A stretch of DNA of 50,131 nucleotides from Gammaproteobacteria bacterium. Lineage in GTDB: Bacteria > Pseudomonadota > Gammaproteobacteria > JAJPIJ01. The stretch lies in NCBI GenBank assembly GCA_035501935.1, contig DATJVC010000021.1, positions 1 to 50,131 of the forward strand, written 5' to 3'. Below are positions 1 to 7,944 of the stretch, one piece after another (the stretch's first letter is position 1; each line of letters begins with the position of its first letter). The position numbers and the translations under genes were made by a program. The notes under the pieces are model-generated. The model searched no databases, was not told where the DNA came from, and saw only the letters and a program-made list of their open reading frames with translations.

Positions 1-1082
1 ACGTACACGAAGGTGCTGGGCATGGCGCAGCCGCCCGCCAGACAGCTGGTGATGGTGTTGTAGGGGTGCTCGAAGCTGCCATCCCCGCCCGCCGCGGCGG
101 TGTTGTCGATGTGGAAGACGGAGGTGGAGACGGTGACCTTGTGCCCCATGTCGTCGTTGCCGGATTCGACGCCGTGGAAGCTGCCGTGCAGGCCATCGAC
201 GCTCCCCAGCCGGTCGGTGGCCTTGATGTCGATGTCGCGCTCGACAAACTGGATCATGCGCTCGGGCACGGTGCGCTTGCGGTTGACGTTGGGGTAGCCA
301 AACGAGTAGCGCAGCTGCAGCATGGTCTCGCCGCCAAACAGGTCGTCGGACTGCGCACTGACGCCCACGGAGATGTCCTGCATGAGCCGCATTTCGATGC
401 GTCCCTTGACGCCGTCGGCTGCCTTCGGGGTCACGCTGCCGTCGAAGTGGTAGCCACCGAGGTAAACACGGGTCTCGGCAAAGTCGATCCAGGGGATGCG
501 CACGCCGACCTCGCCATCGAAGCCCTGCAGGGCTTCTTCATAAATGCCGTTGGCAAACAGGGTATGGGCCTGGAACAGGCCGCCGTCCAGCGCCGTGTCC
601 AGCCGCTTTTCGTCGGTGATGGGGGCGTAGTAGTTGAAGCGGGCGTCGTACATGTCGCCCAGCGCTTCCACGCCGAAGGTAAACTGGTTGAAGCGGTTGT
701 CGTTGAGCGTGTCGCGGGTGTCAAAGGCGGCGTAGCCGCCCAGGATCCAGTCCCGCTGCGGCGTCAGCCAGCGATAGCCCAAGCCGAAATTGAATTCGGT
801 GTCCTTGCCGTCGGTCTGGGTGATGGTGCCGCGCAGGTCGCCGTAGAGGAGTGATTGGTTGTCCTGCCAGATGGGTTGCAGTAAAGCGCCGCCGTAGAGC
901 AGCCGGCCTTGCGTCGAGGGCATCAAATAGACTTCGATGTTGCGGTTCCACTCGGTGGCCGGCACCGCCATCGGCGTGAGCGCCGCGGTGATGGCCAAGG
1001 CCAGGGCTGCGCGCTTGAAGTGCGGGGGATTCCGAAGAGGACATGGAAATATACCGCTCAGCATGATCTGATGCGATTTCAT
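1..1082 (-). CDS. Inverse autotransporter (intimin/invasin-like), 3' end outside window
   Basis: An open frame of 360 codons runs off the left edge with no stop. After a long positively charged n-region, a hydrophobic stretch (about residues 24-41, ending near AVPA) looks like a signal peptide. Residues about 50-265 resemble the outer-membrane beta-barrel of inverse autotransporters: alternating aromatic strands such as FNFGLGYRWL (98-107) and FNQFTFGVEAL (131-141), then LFGGETMLQLRYSFG (248-262), ERMIQFVERDIDI (274-286) closing the barrel, and a linker. Residues about 324-343 (FHIDN...GSFEHPYNTI) look like the first coil of a right-handed beta-helix passenger, so the missing part is probably a surface-exposed helix. 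The start at 1082 is chosen because GGGGGA lies 5 bases upstream; an in-frame ATG at 1088 would sit directly on that site. The family role, surface adhesion or cell contact, is inferred. Confidence 0.8.
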   Translation of the reverse strand, partial: MKSHQIMLSGIFPCPLRNPPHFKRAALALAITAALTPMAVPATEWNRNIEVYLMPSTQGRLLYGGALLQPIWQDNQSLLYGDLRGTITQTDGKDTEFNFGLGYRWLTPQRDWILGGYAAFDTRDTLNDNRFNQFTFGVEALGDMYDARFNYYAPITDEKRLDTALDGGLFQAHTLFANGIYEEALQGFDGEVGVRIPWIDFAETRVYLGGYHFDGSVTPKAADGVKGRIEMRLMQDISVGVSAQSDDLFGGETMLQLRYSFGYPNVNRKRTVPERMIQFVERDIDIKATDRLGSVDGLHGSFHGVESGNDDMGHKVTVSTSVFHIDNTAAAGGDGSFEHPYNTITSCLAGGCAMPSTFVY

Positions 1083-1192
1083 TGCCATCCCCCGTATGAA
1101 TTATTGATTTTTTGTAGCATCAACAATACAACTTTCCCGCTTTTTGAGTATAGGTGGCTTGGGGTTCAGGATCAATCAGTAACAGCTCAAAT

Positions 1193-1398
1193 TTAAGTGG
1201 CCAGAAGGGAAATAAATTCCTCGATCTTTCCACCCGCCCCCGCGGGATTTCATTGCAAAAATACGTCAGGGTCAGCCGGGACGGCTGGCCCAGGATTCGA
1301 GGATGATTTCGCGCAAGCGCGCCTCCCGTGCCGCGGTCAGGGGAACATCGACCCGCAGGCTTGCCTCAATCTCATGCAGCGAGTGCTGGATGAATCGA
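1193..1398 (-). pseudogene. Decayed C-terminal tail of a second PaaK-like gene
   Basis: Read on the minus strand, this stretch aligns without large gaps to the last 65 or so codons of the intact PaaK-like gene just upstream. The first frame gives RFIQHSLHEIEASL and VDVPLTAAREARLREIILE (intact copy: VDVPLTASQETLLREIILE). After a single-base deletion near 1290-1296 the match continues in another frame as PSRLTLTYFCNEIPRG (intact: PFRLSLTYFKDEIPRG). After a second single-base deletion near 1234-1243 it ends in a third frame as GGKIEEFISLLAT and a TAA at 1193-1195. Homology starts within about 10 bases of the stop codon of the intact gene and no adenylation core is present. I infer a tandem duplicate that lost most of its body by deletion and then took frameshifts. 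Confidence 0.85.
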
Positions 1399-1406
1399 GG
1401 GCTTGA

Positions 1407-2768
1407 TTATGCGGCGATATGCGATACAAACTTCTCAAACTTTCCACCCGGCCCGCGCGGTATCTCGTCTTTAAAATACGTCAGACTCAGCCGGAAGGGG
1501 TAACCCAACTCCTCCAGAATAATTTCACGCAAGAGTGTTTCCTGTGATGCAGTCAAGGGGACATCAACCACCAATCGCGCTTCGATGTCCTGTGGAGTGT
1601 GCTGTACGAGCTGATGCTGCCGCACCATCATGATTTCAGGATACCGATCAAAGCTTACATTGGCCCATCGCCTCTGGCCGGTGGGCAGGATCAGCAGATT
1701 ACGAGTGCGTCCGGGAATGCTTGTTATGGTCGGCAGGCCCCGCCCGCATCGGCAGGGAGGACCCGCTTCGACATAGTCGCCCAGTTCGTATCGGATCAAC
1801 GGCGTGGCGAAATTATGCAGAGAGGTCGCCACCATCCGGCCAATCTCTCCCGGAGCACAACTTCCGCCTTTTTCATCAAGGATTTCCACCAATACGGACT
1901 CCGCCATGACATGATAATGCCCATCGTTCTGCGGACACTGCAGGGCCAGATAACCAAGCTCAGTGCAGCTGTACATATCGTGAAGCGGCACTCCCCACAC
2001 CTGTCGGCATGACTCGCGCAAATCCGGAGCGACTGTTTCACCCAGGGTTCTTACACCGCGCAGATTGGGCAGCCGTTCGCTCGTGGCGGCGAAATACTCC
2101 GCAAGCGCCTTGAGTATCGTCGGATAAGTCAGCAAATAGTCGGGGTTGAATCTGATCAGCCAGCGCGCCTGGGTCTCGATATCCGAGGACTTCAAAACAC
2201 CGGCGGCGCCGGTGACCGCCACCTCGCAGACGGGCGTACCCCAATTGTTGATGATCGCGCCGTCCGGTGGTGCCCCCAAGCCCGGGTCAATGCTCTCGCG
2301 GATTACGGCGAGCCTGCCGCTGAAATCGCGTTGATGCCAGACATGGTCACGTAATGTCAGCGCCTCCCATAGAAGCTGGTCAATTTCAGTGCGCCTCACG
2401 GTGACCGGTTCGCCGGTGGTGCCGGAAGTCTGTACAGTCGTGATACATCCGAACCTGGCGGGCACTTTGCTGCTGTGCAGGGTGTCGCCGGCGTGCTGGA
2501 TTTCGCGGCGCGTAAGCAGCGACAACCGCCGCCACATGGTCCAGTCCAGCGTCAGGTCCGTCATATAGCCAGCCACTGTCAGCCGTTCCCGATAAAACGG
2601 CGAGGTATGCCAGGCGTGTTGAAACAATAGCTGCATCTGATTCAATTGATATTCCAGCAACTGTTCCGCCGGCCACCATTGAGACTCTTCCAATTGTTGG
2701 AGTTGCTTAAGCAATAGTTCGCCGCGCGCGGTGGGCAAACGTGGACGGGGAGCAGGTGTCTCAGCCAT
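1407..2768 (-). CDS. PaaK/CapK-family adenylate-forming enzyme (phenylacetate-CoA ligase-like)
   Basis: A 453-residue member of the phenylacetate-CoA ligase / coenzyme F390 synthetase branch of the ANL superfamily. These enzymes activate a carboxylic acid as the acyl-adenylate and usually pass it to CoA or a carrier. The phosphate-binding motif TSGTTGEPV is at residues 114-122 and an adenine-pocket motif MYSCTELG follows near 267. A hinge-like GEIGRMVATSL and RYELGDY precede a short cysteine cluster (PPCRCGRG), typical of this family, and the small C-terminal domain ends in GGKFEKFV. The substrate cannot be told from sequence; neighbours offer no phenylacetate pathway. It stands alone on the minus strand, followed downstream by the remnant of a paralogue and then the inverse autotransporter gene. 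Confidence 0.8.
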   Translation of the reverse strand: MAETPAPRPRLPTARGELLLKQLQQLEESQWWPAEQLLEYQLNQMQLLFQHAWHTSPFYRERLTVAGYMTDLTLDWTMWRRLSLLTRREIQHAGDTLHSSKVPARFGCITTVQTSGTTGEPVTVRRTEIDQLLWEALTLRDHVWHQRDFSGRLAVIRESIDPGLGAPPDGAIINNWGTPVCEVAVTGAAGVLKSSDIETQARWLIRFNPDYLLTYPTILKALAEYFAATSERLPNLRGVRTLGETVAPDLRESCRQVWGVPLHDMYSCTELGYLALQCPQNDGHYHVMAESVLVEILDEKGGSCAPGEIGRMVATSLHNFATPLIRYELGDYVEAGPPCRCGRGLPTITSIPGRTRNLLILPTGQRRWANVSFDRYPEIMMVRQHQLVQHTPQDIEARLVVDVPLTASQETLLREIILEELGYPFRLSLTYFKDEIPRGPGGKFEKFVSHIAA

Positions 2769-2935
2769 CAGAATGAAGTAAGGTGTGATAATTACTCGTG
2801 CACGCAGTATATGAATGATGCAATATCAGGTAAATCCACGGTGTGTGGGGCGGCCTTGGAAACGACCACGCTCACTTTGCCGCCGCCATGTTAACCGTTA
2901 TGCTTACGGCATCTAGGGTTTGGGAGGACGGCATC

Positions 2936-3331
2936 ATGACCAGACATCTGGCTGTTCTGATCACCGCAGTAATGTTGGGGCTTTCTGGGGAGACTTTCGC
3001 CCTGGGGCTCGGCAAAATAGAAGTGCTGTCCAAGTTGAATCAGCCCTTTGAGGCCAGGATCCCCTTGATTGGCGTGCAGGAAGGTGACGCGGACAACTTG
3101 AAAGTCTCGCTGGCCGGTCAGGAACGCTTCAAACAGGCCGGCGTGGAGTACACCCCCTATTTGACCGGCCTGCGCTTCGAGGTCATGACCAAGGCGGGGG
3201 CGGCTTATGTGCGCGTTCACAACCATGACTTGCTGCAGGAACCGTATTTGAGCTTTCTTCTGGAGGTGCGTTCGGCCTCGGGCAATGTGGTGCAGCAATA
3301 TAATGCGCTTTTCGATCCGCCGAAGCCCTAG
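2936..3331 (+). CDS. Small exported protein made of a FimV N-terminal domain
   Basis: The 131-residue protein begins with a signal peptide (MTRHLAVLITAVMLGLSGETFA). It continues with the FimV N-terminal signature ALGLGKIEVLSKLNQPFEA and a beta-rich domain ending soon after LEVRSASGNVVQQYNALFDPP. Full FimV proteins continue with a LysM module, a membrane segment and a long acidic TPR region; none of that is present, so this is a stand-alone periplasmic domain. The start at 2936 is chosen because GGGAGG lies about 9 bases upstream and the signal peptide begins there; an in-frame extension to 2843 adds no sensible sequence. FimV in Pseudomonas organises polar type IV pili and twitching; a comparable role here is only inferred. 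A possible weak promoter, TTGCCG (2877) and TATGCT (2899) with 16 bases between, precedes it. Confidence 0.75.
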   Translation: MTRHLAVLITAVMLGLSGETFALGLGKIEVLSKLNQPFEARIPLIGVQEGDADNLKVSLAGQERFKQAGVEYTPYLTGLRFEVMTKAGAAYVRVHNHDLLQEPYLSFLLEVRSASGNVVQQYNALFDPPKP

Positions 3332-3737
3332 TTAAAGTGTCTATACAAACAGAAGGTGCGCCGCTTACGCGTTGCTGTTTATGCACCGTGCCATCAGGCC
3401 CGCGAATTCTCCAGTCAATGTCCTCCCCACATCCTTGGAAACGCAATGGAATTGTTGTAACTTATTATTTTATATAGCTATATTTTATGGTAATAATTTG
3501 ACCGTTTTGTTACCGAGGCCGGTATTCATTGCCATGATATGTCCTTCGCGACGCTTTACACACAAAGTTATAAACAGCTTTTGTGGGTAAATTCTTTAAT
3601 AAAAATCGTGCCATCGCGATATAGAGTAATGCCGATAGGCAGTTACTGAAATATTCAAAGAATTTTTGGAACAAAATTGGAATGTCTGCGCCGACTCAAC
3701 AGTTGTGCAAGGCTCTCACTGAATATGGACACCGCAA
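3332..3737. other. AT-rich intergenic region, 406 bases
   Basis: This gap is clearly richer in A+T than the genes around it, especially 3460-3680. It holds a perfect 12-base palindrome ATATAGCTATAT at 3472-3483 and a small hairpin TACCG-aggc-CGGTA at 3511-3524 that lacks a T-run. Short open frames exist (for example 3372-3590), but they have no ribosome-binding site, no recognisable product and unusual composition. It probably holds the promoter of the exported protein at 3738; I cannot assign a -35/-10 pair with confidence. Confidence 0.5.
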
Positions 3738-4154
3738 ATGAAAAGTAAAAAATTCCATCTCCCCGCCCTCCTGATGGCCGGCATGTTGGGTGACAATGTG
3801 CTCGCCGCCCAGGAGGCGGGGACAAATGATATCAGCGATCAGGCGCGGGAGATGATGATGAGCGGCGCTCAGAAATACGATCAGTGTCTGCAAGAACAGG
3901 CGCAGGCGATGTTCAACGAATACGAGGACGTGCGCCAGTTGGCTGATCAAGCCATGGTCAAATGCCGCCCGACGCTGGCTGAATTGGAGCAGAATCTGAA
4001 AGATCAAAAGCTCGACCCCGGCCTGACCGCCGGCTACGTCCGGCATGCCCGCGATTCAGCCGTGCGCCACCTGCTGCCGCGCCTGATGGCCGCCAAGGCG
4101 CAGGCCGGTAACGCGGCGGGTGCGGCAGCTACTGGCCCGAAGTCCCGGAATTAG
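3738..4154 (+). CDS. Exported hypothetical protein
   Basis: A 138-residue protein I do not recognise. It has a short signal peptide (MKSKKFHLPALLMAGMLGDN, with VLA/AQ as the likely cleavage site). The mature part is mostly predicted helix and very rich in Ala, Gln, Asp and Glu, with only two cysteines (in DQCLQEQ and VKCRPTL) about 25 residues apart that could pair in the periplasm. The C-terminus is a low-complexity Ala/Gly tail. The ribosome-binding site is weak. It converges on rppH with only 7 bases between the stop codons. Signal peptide and codon use like its neighbours argue that it is real. Confidence 0.65.
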   Translation: MKSKKFHLPALLMAGMLGDNVLAAQEAGTNDISDQAREMMMSGAQKYDQCLQEQAQAMFNEYEDVRQLADQAMVKCRPTLAELEQNLKDQKLDPGLTAGYVRHARDSAVRHLLPRLMAAKAQAGNAAGAAATGPKSRN

Positions 4155-4161
4155 ACTCGGA

Positions 4162-4671
4162 TTATATTTTCGACTTGAGCACCAACGGTGCCAGTTCACG
4201 CAGGGCCTGCCGATAGACCCCGCGCTTGAATGCCACGACTTCGCGCAGCGGCCGCCAGTAATACACCCAGCGCCAGGCGTCGAATTCAGGCGGATCGGCG
4301 CAATCCAGCCGCACCCGGCTTTCATCGCTGGTCAGCCGCAGCACGTACCACACCTGCTTCTGGCCGATGCACAACGGCAGACGTCCGCGCCGGATCAGCC
4401 GTTTGGGAAGGCGGTAGGACAGCCAGTCGCGCGTGCAACCAATGACGTCCACATCGACGGCCTCCAGCCCCACCTCCTCGCGCAGCTCGCGATACATCGC
4501 CTCTTCCGGTGTTTCATCGGGCCTGATGCCACCCTGCGGAAACTGCCAGGCATTCATGCCGGAACGCCGCGCCCACAATACGCGCCCGCGACAGTTGGTG
4601 AGGATGATGCCGACGTTCAGGCGGAAACCCTCGCCGTCGATGACATCAGCACGTTCGGTAACCGGGCCCAT
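4162..4671 (-). CDS. rppH: RNA pyrophosphohydrolase
   Basis: A 169-residue Nudix hydrolase that removes pyrophosphate from the 5' end of triphosphorylated RNA and so primes RNase E decay. The core reads [25 protein letters not shown] and the full Nudix box [22 protein letters not shown] (about 47-68), with metal-binding glutamates in REEVG. The C-terminal half keeps the RppH-type QKQVWYVL and FDAWRWV segments. Most RppH proteins start at the residue before IDADGF; here the only usable start lies 10 residues further up, because the codon at the usual place is GTC. It is divergent from the HAD phosphatase gene across 70 bases, an arrangement familiar in gammaproteobacteria. Confidence 0.93.
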   Translation of the reverse strand: MGPVTERADVIDGEGFRLNVGIILTNCRGRVLWARRSGMNAWQFPQGGIRPDETPEEAMYRELREEVGLEAVDVDVIGCTRDWLSYRLPKRLIRRGRLPLCIGQKQVWYVLRLTSDESRVRLDCADPPEFDAWRWVYYWRPLREVVAFKRGVYRQALRELAPLVLKSKI

Positions 4672-4741
4672 GGGGGAATTTTTTCATAAACACGGGCGCC
4701 CCGGCAACCTGGTTTCAGGTAGACTGCGCGCCTTGCAACGG

Positions 4742-5410
4742 ATGGGAATGATCACCTTGGCGCTCGCCATTTTTGACTTGGACAACACCCTCATCGCCGG
4801 TGACAGCGACGTATTGTGGGGCCAGTTTCTGGGCGAACATGGCCACGTGGATTACACCTCCCACGAACGCGAGAATCAGCGCCATTTCGCCGCCTACAAG
4901 GCGGGGGGGCTGGACATCATGGCCTTTCTGCGTTTCCAGTTGCGCATCCTGAGCGAGCATGACGTTGAAACGCTGCACCGCTGGCGCGACGCCTTTGTGA
5001 AGGAGAAAATCGAACCGGTCCTGTTGCCGAAAGCGCGGGCATTGATCGAAAAACACCGCGATCAGGATGATGTCCCCGTCATCATTACCGCCACCAACCG
5101 CTTCATCACGGCGCCCATTGCCGGCCTGTTCGGCGTCGAACATCTGATTGCCAGTGAACCGGAATTCAAGGATGGCTGCTACACCGGCGGCGTCAGCGGT
5201 GTGCCCTCGTACGCTGCAGGCAAGGTGACGCGAATGCGGGACTGGATGCAGGCACATGGCTGTGATTTGAATGGTGGCTGGTTTTACAGCGATTCGCACA
5301 ACGACCTGCCGCTGCTGCGCGAAGTGCCTCATCCGGTGGCGGTCGATCCCGACCCTCAGTTGACCGCCGAGGCCCGCAAGCGGGGCTGGCCCATCATCAG
5401 CCTGCGTTGA
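4742..5410 (+). CDS. HAD-superfamily IB phosphatase (SerB-like)
   Basis: A 222-residue HAD hydrolase. Motif I is AIFDLDNTLIAGDSD, with nucleophile Asp12 and acid/base Asp14. Motif II is IITATN, a lysine follows in AAGKVTRM, and motif IV is YSDSHNDLPLL. The helical cap between motifs I and II is the IB type seen in phosphoserine and histidinol phosphatases. Proteins of this class often sit beside rppH in gammaproteobacteria; their substrate is usually not known, and I would not call it SerB. The open frame extends upstream to 4433, but that part overlaps rppH on the other strand and is not protein-like. ATG 4742 is taken as start, with an in-frame ATG at 4748 as the alternative; neither has a strong ribosome-binding site. 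Confidence 0.85.
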   Translation: MGMITLALAIFDLDNTLIAGDSDVLWGQFLGEHGHVDYTSHERENQRHFAAYKAGGLDIMAFLRFQLRILSEHDVETLHRWRDAFVKEKIEPVLLPKARALIEKHRDQDDVPVIITATNRFITAPIAGLFGVEHLIASEPEFKDGCYTGGVSGVPSYAAGKVTRMRDWMQAHGCDLNGGWFYSDSHNDLPLLREVPHPVAVDPDPQLTAEARKRGWPIISLR

Positions 5411-5556
5411 CACGATAATGAGCGGTGCCACAAACGCCGCCTTCCAGTCAATTTCGTAATAAAACCTTCTGCGAGAAGCGGTACATTAGATTTTCACGAT
5501 CCGGAACTATTGGACGGCGCGGCGTCTCTATCTGATTACCGACAGGAGTTCACAGC

Positions 5557-6306
5557 ATGGGCAGGCTCGCGGGCAAAATTGCAGTCATCACTGGGGGCAA
5601 TAGCGGCATGGGTTTGGAGACCGCGAGGCGTTTTGTGGCGGAAGGCGCCAATGTGGTCATCACCGGCCGCAGACGGAAGGAACTGGATGAGGCGGTGAAA
5701 TCCATGGGCAAAAATGTCACCGGCATCCAGGGGGACGTATCCAATCTCAAGGATTTGGATCGTCTTTATGCCGGGGTGAAAGAAACACACGGACACATCG
5801 ACATCCTGTTTGCGAACGCCGGCCTGGGACAGGTCGTGCCCCTTGATCTGGTCAGTGAGAAAGTCTTCGACCTGCATTTTGATGTCAATGTCAAAGGCCT
5901 GTTCTTCACCGTACAGAAGGCGTTGCCGCTGATGCGCGACGGTGGCTCCATCATTCTCAACGCCTCAATCGCGGCCCGCAAAGGCATGGGTGGAATGAGC
6001 GTGTACAGCGCGACCAAGGCGGCGGTGCGCTCATTTGCCCGCACGTGGACGATGGACCTGAAGGACAGGAAGATCCGCGTCAATACGCTGAGCCCGGGGC
6101 CCATTGATACGCCGATTTTTGGAAAGATGGGATTGACGGAAGAGCAGACCAGGGAATTTGGAGAACATGTTCTGGAGCAGGTCCCCATGGGGCGCATGGG
6201 CACTTCGGATGAAGTCGCCAGGGCGGTGGTATTTCTCGCGTCCGACGACAGCAGCTACATCACGGGGATAGATCTTTGCGTCGATGGCGGCATGGCGCAG
6301 ATTTAA
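5557..6306 (+). CDS. Short-chain dehydrogenase/reductase, first gene of the ketone-body operon
   Basis: A 249-residue classical SDR. The cofactor loop is TGGNSGMG near residue 14, followed by VVITGRRRKEL, where arginines after the second strand favour NADP(H). Other landmarks are NAG (LFANAGLG), the catalytic serine in ILNASIA, YSATK as Tyr-x3-Lys, and SPGPIDTP. The substrate cannot be read from sequence. AGGAG lies 10 bases before the ATG. It is the first of four plus-strand genes (gaps 57, 29 and 31 bases) with acetoacetate decarboxylase, 3-hydroxybutyrate dehydrogenase and a reductase-patatin fusion, so a role in hydroxyacid or ketone chemistry is plausible but inferred. Confidence 0.88.
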   Translation: MGRLAGKIAVITGGNSGMGLETARRFVAEGANVVITGRRRKELDEAVKSMGKNVTGIQGDVSNLKDLDRLYAGVKETHGHIDILFANAGLGQVVPLDLVSEKVFDLHFDVNVKGLFFTVQKALPLMRDGGSIILNASIAARKGMGGMSVYSATKAAVRSFARTWTMDLKDRKIRVNTLSPGPIDTPIFGKMGLTEEQTREFGEHVLEQVPMGRMGTSDEVARAVVFLASDDSSYITGIDLCVDGGMAQI

Positions 6307-6363
6307 GCTGCAGTCAGGGTTCGTGATGGCCGTCGGGTTCATAACAGCCGAGAGGGGCCTGAC

Positions 6364-7101
6364 ATGAAGGAAGATGACGTACGCCGCCGCGCCTTTGCCA
6401 TGCCGTTGACCAGTCCCGCCTATCCTCCCGGGCCCTACCGCTTTGTCAATCGTGAATACCTGATCATCACCTACCGCACCGATCCCGCGATTCTGGAGCA
6501 GGTGGTTCCGGCGCCGCTGAAAGTGCATGAACCGCTGGTGAAATTCGAGTTCATGAAAATGCCGGATTCGGCGGGCTTCGGCGATTACTGCGAATCGGGC
6601 CAGGTGATCCCGGTAAGCTTCAAGGGCGAAGTAGGCGGATACCAGCATGGCATGTATCTCGACGACCATGCCCCGATTGCGGGTGGACGCGAACTATGGG
6701 GATTTCCCAAAAAACTGGGGGAGCCGGTTTTGCGCGTGGTCAAAGACACATTGATAGGCACACTGGACATCAACGGCATGCGCGTGGCGGCGGGAACGAT
6801 GGGGTATAAGTATCTGGCGCTGGATAAAGATCAGGCGTTCAACGCCCTGGCAGCGCCGACCTTCCTGTTGAAAATCATTCCCCATGTGGACGGATCCCCG
6901 CGCATCTGCGAACTTGTGCGTTATACGCTGCAGGACCTCGTAATCAAAGGCGCCTGGAGCGGGCCGGGTGCCCTCGCCCTGACGCCGCATGCGCTGGCGC
7001 CGGTGGCGGAATTACCGGTCCTGGAGGTCGTTTCCGCCGTTCATATCCTCACCGACCTCACCCTGCCGCTGGGCAAGGTCGTCCATGACTATTTGAAGTA
7101 G
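6364..7101 (+). CDS. adc: Acetoacetate decarboxylase
   Basis: A 245-residue protein of the acetoacetate decarboxylase family, which converts acetoacetate to acetone and CO2 through a Schiff base on a lysine. The active-site segment [15 protein letters not shown] is intact; by alignment with the Clostridium enzyme (Lys115-Lys116) the Schiff-base and perturbing lysines are Lys116 and Lys117. A glutamate-containing [10 protein letters not shown] segment and the [16 protein letters not shown] strand match the family too. Length fits a bona fide enzyme rather than a distant cyclase-like homologue. It lies between an SDR and 3-hydroxybutyrate dehydrogenase, whose product acetoacetate would be its substrate. 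Confidence 0.9.
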   Translation: MKEDDVRRRAFAMPLTSPAYPPGPYRFVNREYLIITYRTDPAILEQVVPAPLKVHEPLVKFEFMKMPDSAGFGDYCESGQVIPVSFKGEVGGYQHGMYLDDHAPIAGGRELWGFPKKLGEPVLRVVKDTLIGTLDINGMRVAAGTMGYKYLALDKDQAFNALAAPTFLLKIIPHVDGSPRICELVRYTLQDLVIKGAWSGPGALALTPHALAPVAELPVLEVVSAVHILTDLTLPLGKVVHDYLK

Positions 7102-7130
7102 CGGCACGGGCCGCACGTTGGAGGTATACC

Positions 7131-7913
7131 ATGCGACTGAAAGACAAAGTGGCCGTGATAACGGGAGCGGCCAGCGGTATCGGCAGGGACATCGCGCAGA
7201 CCTTCGCGCGCGAGGGTGCCAGGGTTGTCATCGCCGACCTCAACCTGGACAGCGCCGGCACCGCCGCCTCTGAATTGCAAAAGAGCGGAGCGACGGCGCT
7301 CGCCGTCGCCATGGACGTGGGCGACGAACAGCAGGTCAACAGCGGCATTGCCCAAGTCGCGGACAAATTCGGCGGCGTGGACATCCTGGTGAGCAATGCC
7401 GGCATCCAGCACATCGACCCGGTGGTCGATCTGTCGTTCGACAACTGGCGCAGGTTGATTGCGATCCATCTCGACGGCGCGTTCCTGACCACGCGCGCCT
7501 GCCTGAAGCACATGTACCGTTCGCGTCGCGGTGGTACCGTCATTTACATGGGTTCGGTGCACTCCAAGGAGGCTTCGCCGCTCAAGGCGCCTTACGTGGC
7601 CGCAAAACACGGGCTGATCGGATTGTGCAAGGTCGTGGCCAAGGAAGGCGCTGCGCACGGCGTGCGCGCCAATGTCATCTGCCCGGGATTCGTGCGCACC
7701 CCCCTGGTCGACAAGCAGATCCCCGAACAGGCGAAGGAACTTGGGATTTCGGAGCAGGACGTCGTCAAGAATGTCATGCTGAAGGAAACCGTCGATGGGG
7801 AATTCACCACCGTCGATGACGTGGCCCAGGTGGCGCTTTTTCTCGCGGCCTTTCCGACCAACGCGCTGACCGGGCAGTCCATCGTCGTCAGTCACGGGTG
7901 GTTCATGCAGTAG
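7131..7913 (+). CDS. bdhA: D-3-hydroxybutyrate dehydrogenase
   Basis: A 260-residue SDR that oxidises 3-hydroxybutyrate to acetoacetate with NAD+. It carries TGAASGIG (12-19), VVIADLN with an Asp after the second strand (NAD preference), [21 protein letters not shown] with the catalytic serine, and YVAAKHG (Tyr-x3-Lys). The segments [39 protein letters not shown] and the C-terminal SHGWFMQ (family form: DGGWTAQ) are typical of bacterial 3-hydroxybutyrate dehydrogenase rather than of acyl-carrier reductases. TTGGAGG lies just before the ATG. In this operon it links polyester breakdown to acetoacetate, which the decarboxylase upstream can consume. Confidence 0.9.
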   Translation: MRLKDKVAVITGAASGIGRDIAQTFAREGARVVIADLNLDSAGTAASELQKSGATALAVAMDVGDEQQVNSGIAQVADKFGGVDILVSNAGIQHIDPVVDLSFDNWRRLIAIHLDGAFLTTRACLKHMYRSRRGGTVIYMGSVHSKEASPLKAPYVAAKHGLIGLCKVVAKEGAAHGVRANVICPGFVRTPLVDKQIPEQAKELGISEQDVVKNVMLKETVDGEFTTVDDVAQVALFLAAFPTNALTGQSIVVSHGWFMQ

Positions 7914-7944
7914 TGCCTCACACCTGCAGCCGCCCGGGGGGATT

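Noticed and set aside
1197-1406. A short plus-strand open frame after the PaaK-like gene.
   Set aside because: The minus strand of this stretch aligns with the tail of the PaaK-like gene, so the plus-strand frame is the reverse of a decayed gene.
3372-3590. A 72-codon plus-strand frame in the AT-rich gap.
   Set aside because: No ribosome-binding site, no signal or domain, and composition unlike neighbouring genes.
3520-3700. A sigma54-like site in the TTGGAACAAAATTGGAA stretch before the exported protein at 3738.
   Set aside because: The GG and GC doublets at the required spacing are missing; it is only a short direct repeat of TTGGAA.
4433-4741. An upstream extension of the HAD phosphatase.
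   Set aside because: This part overlaps rppH on the other strand, is Arg/Ser/Pro-rich shadow sequence, and the HAD fold starts at the ATG at 4742.
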